Below are positions 6,333 through 10,179 of a stretch of DNA of 10,179 nucleotides, piece by piece. The stretch is from NCBI GenBank assembly GCA_964353255.1, contig CAYGVJ010000175.1, forward strand, positions 1 to 10,179, given 5' to 3'. A program made the translations under genes and the position numbers. Position 1 is the first letter of the stretch. Every line of letters starts with the position of its first letter. Origin of the DNA: VFZS01 sp964353255 (lineage in GTDB: Bacteria; Acidobacteriota; Terriglobia; Bryobacterales; Bryobacteraceae). Below the pieces are notes generated by a model. It made no database searches, was not told the DNA's origin, and saw only the letters and a list, made by a program, of their open reading frames with translations.

Positions 6333-6370
6333 TATAATGGAAGTTCCCCCCGCCGTGGAACCGGAAGGGA
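6333..6370 (+). promoter_or_regulatory. TATAAT -10 and ribosome binding site of the yceD-rpmF-plsX-dsbD unit
   Basis: A perfect TATAAT (6333-6338) lies 36 nt before the yceD ATG, with no good -35 at 16-18 nt upstream. Predicted start near 6345 gives a leader of about 30 nt holding GGAAGGGA (6363-6370), 4 nt from the ATG at 6375. A short GTTCC/GGAAC inverted repeat lies within the leader. Confidence 0.5.
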
Positions 6371-6374
6371 CGCC

Positions 6375-6890
6375 ATGTTTCTCAGTACCCAGGAGATGGA
6401 GCGCGGGAGGGTGCGTTTCTCGGAGACGTTTTCGCCGGGGCCCAGCGAGTTCTTTGGTGAGCAAATCCGCCAAGCCGGTCCACTAGAAGTTGAGGGGACC
6501 GCCGAGCTGTCCGGCGCCACCATGGAGATTCGGGTGCGGGGCCGGTTTAGGGTGCGCATGGAAGCTGATTGCGATCGCTGTCTGGAGCAGGTCGATTTCC
6601 CCATCGACACCGATTTCGAGTTATGCTATCTGCCGGCCTCTTCTCTGAGCGAGGACGAGGAGGTCGAGCTGGAGGCGATCGATGCCCAGGCGGGTTTTTA
6701 CGAGGGTATGGGCCTGGAACTGGCTGACGTGTTGCGGGAGCAGATCTTGCTGCTGCTGCCCATGCAGCGGCTGTGCCGCCAGGACTGCCGGGGCATCTGC
6801 CCGGTCTGCGGGCGAAACCGGAACCAGGCGCTCTGCGACTGCCACGAAGAAGCGCGCGACGACCGGTGGATGAAACTGCGGGAGTTGTAG
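6375..6890 (+). CDS. yceD: YceD/DUF177 family protein (large-subunit rRNA accumulation)
   Basis: Member of the DUF177 family; E. coli YceD and plant relatives are needed for normal 23S rRNA accumulation, so a role in large-subunit biogenesis is likely. The exact reaction is unknown. The 171-residue protein has a beta-rich N-terminal half (EIRVRGRFRVRMEADCDRC), an acidic segment (SEDEEVELEAID, about 92-103) and the family's cysteine cluster. Cysteines are at 66 and 69 (CDRC), 134, 138, 142 and 145 (CRQDCRGICPVC), and 154 and 156 (CDC), enough for metal binding. It is first in the conserved yceD-rpmF-plsX order, 19 bp ahead of rpmF, which strongly supports the call. Preceded by a good -10 and a Shine-Dalgarno. 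Confidence 0.93.
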   Translation: MFLSTQEMERGRVRFSETFSPGPSEFFGEQIRQAGPLEVEGTAELSGATMEIRVRGRFRVRMEADCDRCLEQVDFPIDTDFELCYLPASSLSEDEEVELEAIDAQAGFYEGMGLELADVLREQILLLLPMQRLCRQDCRGICPVCGRNRNQALCDCHEEARDDRWMKLREL

Positions 6891-6909
6891 TTATAGAATA
6901 GGGAGTCTT

Positions 6910-7092
6910 ATGCCGAATCCGAAACGACGACACTCGGTGCGCCGCACCGCCAACCGGCGGGCGCACGACGGCTTGCGCGCCGCGGGGAAGTCCGAGTGTC
7001 CTAACTGCCACGAACCGAAGCTGCCGCACCGGGTGTGCCCGCACTGCGGCCAGTACAAGGGGCGTGAAGTGATCGAAGTGGCAGAAAAGTAG
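6910..7092 (+). CDS. rpmF: 50S ribosomal protein L32 (zinc-binding form)
   Basis: Small 60-residue protein of the large ribosomal subunit, near the peptidyl transferase region. The N-terminus is the usual arginine-rich tail (MPNPKRRHS, RRTANRRAHD). A four-cysteine zinc ribbon is intact: CPNC (30-33) and CPHC (43-46). This is therefore the C+ form; many bacteria also or only have a cysteine-less form. GQYKGREVI is the usual C-terminal motif. TAGGGAG (6899-6905) is a good Shine-Dalgarno 4 nt before the ATG. TATAGA/TAGAAT (6892-6899) just upstream resembles a -10 and could give an internal start, though this is weak. Lies between yceD and plsX with gaps of 19 and 21 bp. Confidence 0.98.
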   Translation: MPNPKRRHSVRRTANRRAHDGLRAAGKSECPNCHEPKLPHRVCPHCGQYKGREVIEVAEK

Positions 7093-7113
7093 GGGGCGAA
7101 CTCTCGACTCGAC

Positions 7114-8142
7114 ATGGTTACCATCGCTGTAGATGCCATGGGTGGCGACACCGCTCCCAAGGCTGAAGTCGAAGGGGCAATCCGGGCCGCCAAGAGCCTG
7201 AATGTTCACATCATCCTGGTGGGCCGGGAAGACGTCGTCAACTCGGAGCTGGCGCAGCACCGCGAGGCCCGAAAGCTGCCGATCGAGGTCGTGCATGCCA
7301 GCGAGCAGGTGACCATGCAAGACGGCGCGGCGCGGGCGTTGCGCACCAAGCGCGACAGTTCCATCCGCGTAGCCTCCCGCCTGGTGCATGAAGGCAAGGC
7401 CCAGGGCTGGGTTTCGGCAGGCAACACCGGAGCCATCATGGCCACCGCCAAGATGGTTCACGGCGTGCTGCCCGGGGTGGATCGTCCGGCGCTGGCCAGC
7501 GCCTTTCCCACGCTCCGGGGCACGCCCTCGGTGATGATCGACGTGGGCGCGAACGTGGACTGCTCGCCGCGCATGCTGGCCCAGTTCGCGGTCATGGGCG
7601 ACATCTACGCCCGGATCCTGCTGCGGCACGGAGACCCGCGTGTGGCCCTGCTCTCCATCGGCGAGGAGGAGCACAAGGGCAACGACCTGACGCGGAGCGC
7701 TGCGCCGTTGCTGAAGAGCCTGCCCCTGAATTTCATCGGCAACGTCGAGGGCCGCGACCTGTTCACCGGCGCGGCCGACGTGATCGTCTGCGACGGCTTC
7801 ACCGGCAACGTGGCCTTGAAGGTGAGCGAGGGCATGGCGGAGGTCGTCCGCAAGCTCCTGCAGGATTCCCTCAAGGTCACCCTCAAGCGCCAGATCGGCT
7901 ACCTGCTGTCCCGGCCCGCCTTCCGCGACTTCCGCAAGAAGGTGGACTACACCGAGTACGGCGGAGCCCCGCTGCTGGGCATCCGGGGCGTCTGTATCAT
8001 CTGCCACGGCCGCTCCAACGGGATGGCCGTCAAGAACGCCGTCCGCCTGGCGGCCGAGTTTATCGAAGCCCAGATCACCCAGCGCATCGAAACGGAGTTG
8101 TCGGCTTGGGCGGCTTCGATGGAAACCGTCAAAGTCATCTGA
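7114..8142 (+). CDS. plsX: Phosphate acyltransferase PlsX
   Basis: Converts acyl-ACP and phosphate to acyl-phosphate, the donor that PlsY uses to acylate glycerol-3-phosphate; peripheral on the inner membrane face. The 342 residues match the family length. Conserved motifs are AVDAMGGD (5-12), SAGNTGA (101-107), IDVGANVD (142-149), IGEEEHKGN (182-190), FIGNVEGRD (207-215) and CDGFTGNVALK (226-236). The C-terminal YGGAPLLGI and CHGRSN segments are also typical. The nearest purine-rich run (AGGGGG, at the rpmF stop) is about 17 nt before the ATG, too far for an ideal Shine-Dalgarno, so translation may rely on coupling to rpmF. The stop is one base before the dsbD GTG. Nearby fabH and fabD, often found after plsX, are absent; dsbD takes their place. 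Confidence 0.98.
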   Translation: MVTIAVDAMGGDTAPKAEVEGAIRAAKSLNVHIILVGREDVVNSELAQHREARKLPIEVVHASEQVTMQDGAARALRTKRDSSIRVASRLVHEGKAQGWVSAGNTGAIMATAKMVHGVLPGVDRPALASAFPTLRGTPSVMIDVGANVDCSPRMLAQFAVMGDIYARILLRHGDPRVALLSIGEEEHKGNDLTRSAAPLLKSLPLNFIGNVEGRDLFTGAADVIVCDGFTGNVALKVSEGMAEVVRKLLQDSLKVTLKRQIGYLLSRPAFRDFRKKVDYTEYGGAPLLGIRGVCIICHGRSNGMAVKNAVRLAAEFIEAQITQRIETELSAWAASMETVKVI

Positions 8143-8143
8143 A

Positions 8144-9994
8144 GTGCCCCGCTGGTCTGTCATTGCTCTGTGGCTTTGCGCGGCCGGCGCCGGAGCCTCC
8201 CAGCCGCTGAATCCCGTCCAGTGGAGTCTGGGCCTGGAGCCTGCCCGAGCTGCCCCTGGCAGCAGGGTTCTGGCGCGCCTCAGTGCCCGGGTCGAGCCTG
8301 GGTGGCATCTCTATTCACTCTCGACGCCCAACGGCGGGCCGCTGCCGACGACGATCGCTCTGGCGCCACATGCGGCGGTGAGCTCGGTGCGGACGTATCA
8401 GCCGGCGCCCACGCGCACCTTCGACCCGAACTTCAACTTAGAGACGGAAACCTATGAAAAGCAAGCCGATTTCCTGCTGGAGGCCGCCCTGGATGCGGGC
8501 GCTTCCGCAGGCGTCGTCGAGCTGGAGGCCCGTATGAGGTTTCAGTGCTGCAACGACAAGATGTGCCTGCCGCCGCGCAGGGTCACAGCCCTGGCCAGCC
8601 TGGTGATAGACCCGGCAGCGTCGCCGGTTCAGGTGGCCATTCCTGCCGGCTACACCGAGTTCGTTCCCAGCGTACCTGCCGCGCCGGGCAAGCCCGCGCC
8701 GGCCCGCACTGGACAGGTCCAAGGGCTGGGCGTGTTCTTGATAGTGGCCTTCGGCTTCGGGCTGGCGGCGGTTTTCACGCCTTGCGTGTTCCCGATGATC
8801 CCGATCACCATGTCCTACTTCCTGAACCGGCCGGAAGGCTCGCGCCGCCGGGCGTTCGTGGAAGCGTCAGTGTTTTGCCTGGGGATCGTCGGGCTGTTCA
8901 GTGCGCTGGGGCTGGCGGCCACGGCGGCACTGGGGCCCTTCGGGGTGGTGCAGCTTGGATCGAACGTCTGGGTGAACTCGTTCATCGCGCTGATCTTTCT
9001 GGTGTTCGGCCTGAGCTTGGTGGGCGCCTTCGAGATCACCCTGCCTTCGAGCCTGCTCACGCGCTTGGATCAGGCTTCTCGCGGCGGCGGCATCGCCGGC
9101 GCCCTGCTGATGGGGCTGACGTTCTCGCTGGCGGCTTTCGCTTGCGTGGGGCCGTTCATGGGGACGCTGCTGGCGGCCTCGGTGCAGAGCGGCGGCGCCC
9201 GGCCACTGCTGGGCATGGTGACTTTCGCCTCAGGTCTGGCGCTCCCGTTCTTCCTGCTGGCGCTGTTTCCCTCCTATCTGGCGCGGTTGCCCCGGGCGGG
9301 CGGTTGGATGGAGCGCGTCAAGGTGGTTATGGGCTTGGTGATCCTGGCGGTCATGTTGAAGTACGTGAGCGCAGTGGACCAGGTCATGCAGTGGGGCGTG
9401 CTCACGCGGGGGCGTTTTCTGGCCGTCTGGATGGTGCTGTTCGGCATGGCCGGCGGGTATCTGCTGGGGTGGCTCCGGCTGCCCGGCCGGAAGGCCGGCG
9501 AGCGAGTGGGCACCGGGCGGCTGGTGGTTGGGGCGCTCCTTCTGGCGTTCTCGCTCAGCCTGTTGCCGGGCATGTTCGGGGCGCGCCTGGGCGAGCTGGA
9601 CGCCTATGTGCCCGCCGCTCAGGGCGCGAGTGAGCGGGCGTGGATGAAGAACCAGTATCGCGAAGCGCTGGCGCGGGCCCGCCAGGAGAACCGGCGGGTT
9701 CTGGCGGCTTTCACCGGGTACGCCTGCACCAACTGCCACTGGATGAAGGCCAACATGTTCACGCGCCCGGAGGTGGCCGCGGCGCTGAAGGAGTTCGTGC
9801 TGGTGGAGCTGTACACTGACGGCACTGATGAAGCCTCCGCGAGCAACCAGCGGCTTCAGGAGTCGAAGTTCTCCACCATCGCTATTCCCTTCTACGCCGT
9901 TATGGACGCGGACGAGAGGGTGCTCGCCACATTCCCGGGCCTGACGCGTGATGCGAGGGAGTTCCTGGGATTCCTGCGGGCGGGCAGAACATGA
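8144..9994 (+). CDS. dsbD: Thiol:disulfide interchange protein DsbD
   Basis: Inner-membrane protein that carries electrons from cytoplasmic thioredoxin to periplasmic thiol partners. All three DsbD modules are present in 616 residues. Residues 1-19 are a signal peptide. Residues about 20-160 are the periplasmic alpha domain, with CCNDKMCLPP (135-144), the C-N-D-x-x-C-L-P-P subtype. Residues about 192-480 are the membrane domain, with redox cysteines in FTPCVFPMIP (C214) and FACVGPFMG (C334). Residues about 495-616 are the thioredoxin-like gamma domain, with active site CTNC (528-531) and cis-proline IPF (581-583). No key cysteine is missing; C135 next to C136 is an extra. The start is GTG, with TGA of plsX one base upstream and no Shine-Dalgarno, so coupling to plsX is likely. 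The GTG is fixed by the signal peptide that follows. Confidence 0.96.
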   Translation: MPRWSVIALWLCAAGAGASQPLNPVQWSLGLEPARAAPGSRVLARLSARVEPGWHLYSLSTPNGGPLPTTIALAPHAAVSSVRTYQPAPTRTFDPNFNLETETYEKQADFLLEAALDAGASAGVVELEARMRFQCCNDKMCLPPRRVTALASLVIDPAASPVQVAIPAGYTEFVPSVPAAPGKPAPARTGQVQGLGVFLIVAFGFGLAAVFTPCVFPMIPITMSYFLNRPEGSRRRAFVEASVFCLGIVGLFSALGLAATAALGPFGVVQLGSNVWVNSFIALIFLVFGLSLVGAFEITLPSSLLTRLDQASRGGGIAGALLMGLTFSLAAFACVGPFMGTLLAASVQSGGARPLLGMVTFASGLALPFFLLALFPSYLARLPRAGGWMERVKVVMGLVILAVMLKYVSAVDQVMQWGVLTRGRFLAVWMVLFGMAGGYLLGWLRLPGRKAGERVGTGRLVVGALLLAFSLSLLPGMFGARLGELDAYVPAAQGASERAWMKNQYREALARARQENRRVLAAFTGYACTNCHWMKANMFTRPEVAAALKEFVLVELYTDGTDEASASNQRLQESKFSTIAIPFYAVMDADERVLATFPGLTRDAREFLGFLRAGRT

Positions 9995-10119
9995 AAATGG
10001 TGGGGCGGGAGCCCTCGGCCGCGGCGGAATCCCACGGCTCCGCGCTGGCCGAACCGGGGGTTCGACGCGGGTCAGGCGACCCCCTGGAGTTGCTACATTC
10101 CTCTGCTCAAGGGTGGTGA
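9991..10119 (+). CDS. Doubtful 42-residue ORF overlapping the dsbD stop
   Basis: An ATG overlaps the dsbD stop as ATGA, the usual arrangement for coupled translation, and opens a 42-residue frame ending in TGG TGA. The product (MKMVGREPSAAAES...) has no signal, membrane segment or motif I recognise, and the frame runs through a strong hairpin (10056-10084). Low complexity in GC-rich DNA makes a chance ORF more likely than a gene. Confidence 0.12.
   Translation: MKMVGREPSAAAESHGSALAEPGVRRGSGDPLELLHSSAQGW
10056..10084 (+). terminator. Strong GC hairpin after dsbD, possible terminator
   Basis: GGGGGTTCG (10056-10064) pairs with CGACCCCC (10077-10084) to give an 8-bp stem with one bulged T and a 12-nt loop. 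It lies about 60 bp past the dsbD stop. There is no T-run after it, so classical intrinsic termination is doubtful; it could still stabilise the 3' end or mark the end of the unit. Confidence 0.35.
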
Positions 10120-10134
10120 CTCCGGTGTGATCCT

Positions 10135-10179
10135 ATGAAAGCGCTGCGATGGGCATCATGCCCCGTCGTGAGACGGTGC
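10135..10179 (+). CDS. Possible start of a further gene (truncated by the window edge)
   Basis: ATG at 10135 opens a frame (MKALRWASCPVVRRC) that is still open at the end of the window. The basic start could suit an exported protein, but there is no Shine-Dalgarno and only 15 codons are visible. It also overlaps two small hairpins, so it may be noncoding. Confidence 0.15.
   Translation, partial: MKALRWASCPVVRRC
10151..10176 (+). other. Two adjoining small hairpins at the right edge
   Basis: GGGCA-TCA-TGCCC (10151-10163) is followed at once by CCGTC-GTGA-GACGG (10163-10176), whose loop is a GNRA-type tetraloop. Back-to-back stems suggest a structured RNA leader, a terminator or a chance fold. 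The window ends 3 nt later, so no more can be said. Confidence 0.3.

Noticed and set aside
6547..8163. 538-residue minus-strand ORF covering yceD, rpmF and plsX
   Set aside because: All three sense genes are conserved and complete, and the antisense product is rich in His, Gln, Arg and Ala without motifs, as expected of a shadow.
10056..10075. GGTTCGA resembling a tRNA T-loop
   Set aside because: The flanking bases do not form a 5-bp T-stem, and no acceptor, D or anticodon arm can be drawn around it.
10163..10177. CGTCGTGAGACGGT resembling a segment of 23S rRNA
   Set aside because: The similarity covers only about a dozen bases, the surrounding sequence does not match, and the bases form their own local hairpin.

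Overview
This GC-rich window holds nine convincing protein-coding genes arranged in two opposing blocks. The organism is most likely an acidobacterium of the Solibacter/Bryobacter type. That is inferred from four things: an NHL-repeat protein with many GYSGDGGPATSAQL-like blades, a BACON-like domain and a conserved C-terminal domain; a PEP-CTERM protein; an L32 of the LPHRVCPHCG type; and a CACAGGCT-TTCC-AGCCTGTG hairpin repeat. No rRNA, tRNA, transposase, phage gene or CRISPR array was found.

Minus-strand block (1-5377). From upstream to downstream: a short PEP-CTERM sorted protein (4814-5377), arginyl-tRNA synthetase argS (2717-4669), a secreted NHL beta-propeller protein (759-2630), and the N-terminal third of aconitase acnA (1-685, running off the left edge). 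These genes are separated by 73-144 bp gaps holding promoter-like sequences and inverted repeats, so they look like separate units rather than one tight operon.

Plus-strand block (5538-9994). An aquaglyceroporin (5538-6305) is followed by the classic conserved cluster yceD/DUF177, rpmF and plsX (6375-8142). A dsbD thiol:disulfide interchange gene (8144-9994) starts one base after the plsX stop. A perfect TATAAT lies just upstream of yceD. The cluster joins ribosome assembly (YceD, L32) to entry into phospholipid synthesis (PlsX), and here it is extended into envelope redox chemistry. The two blocks diverge at 5378-5537. Downstream of dsbD (9995-10179) are hairpins, a doubtful small ORF and possibly the start of another gene.

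I see no clearly new defence or metabolic system. The observations most worth a second look are regulatory. acnA, argS and the aquaporin each have a -10-like hexamer exactly 8 nt before the start codon and no Shine-Dalgarno, which suggests leaderless transcripts. The PEP-CTERM promoter has a perfect palindrome between its -35 and -10. Two mutually exclusive hairpins precede acnA. The plsX-dsbD junction suggests translational coupling.
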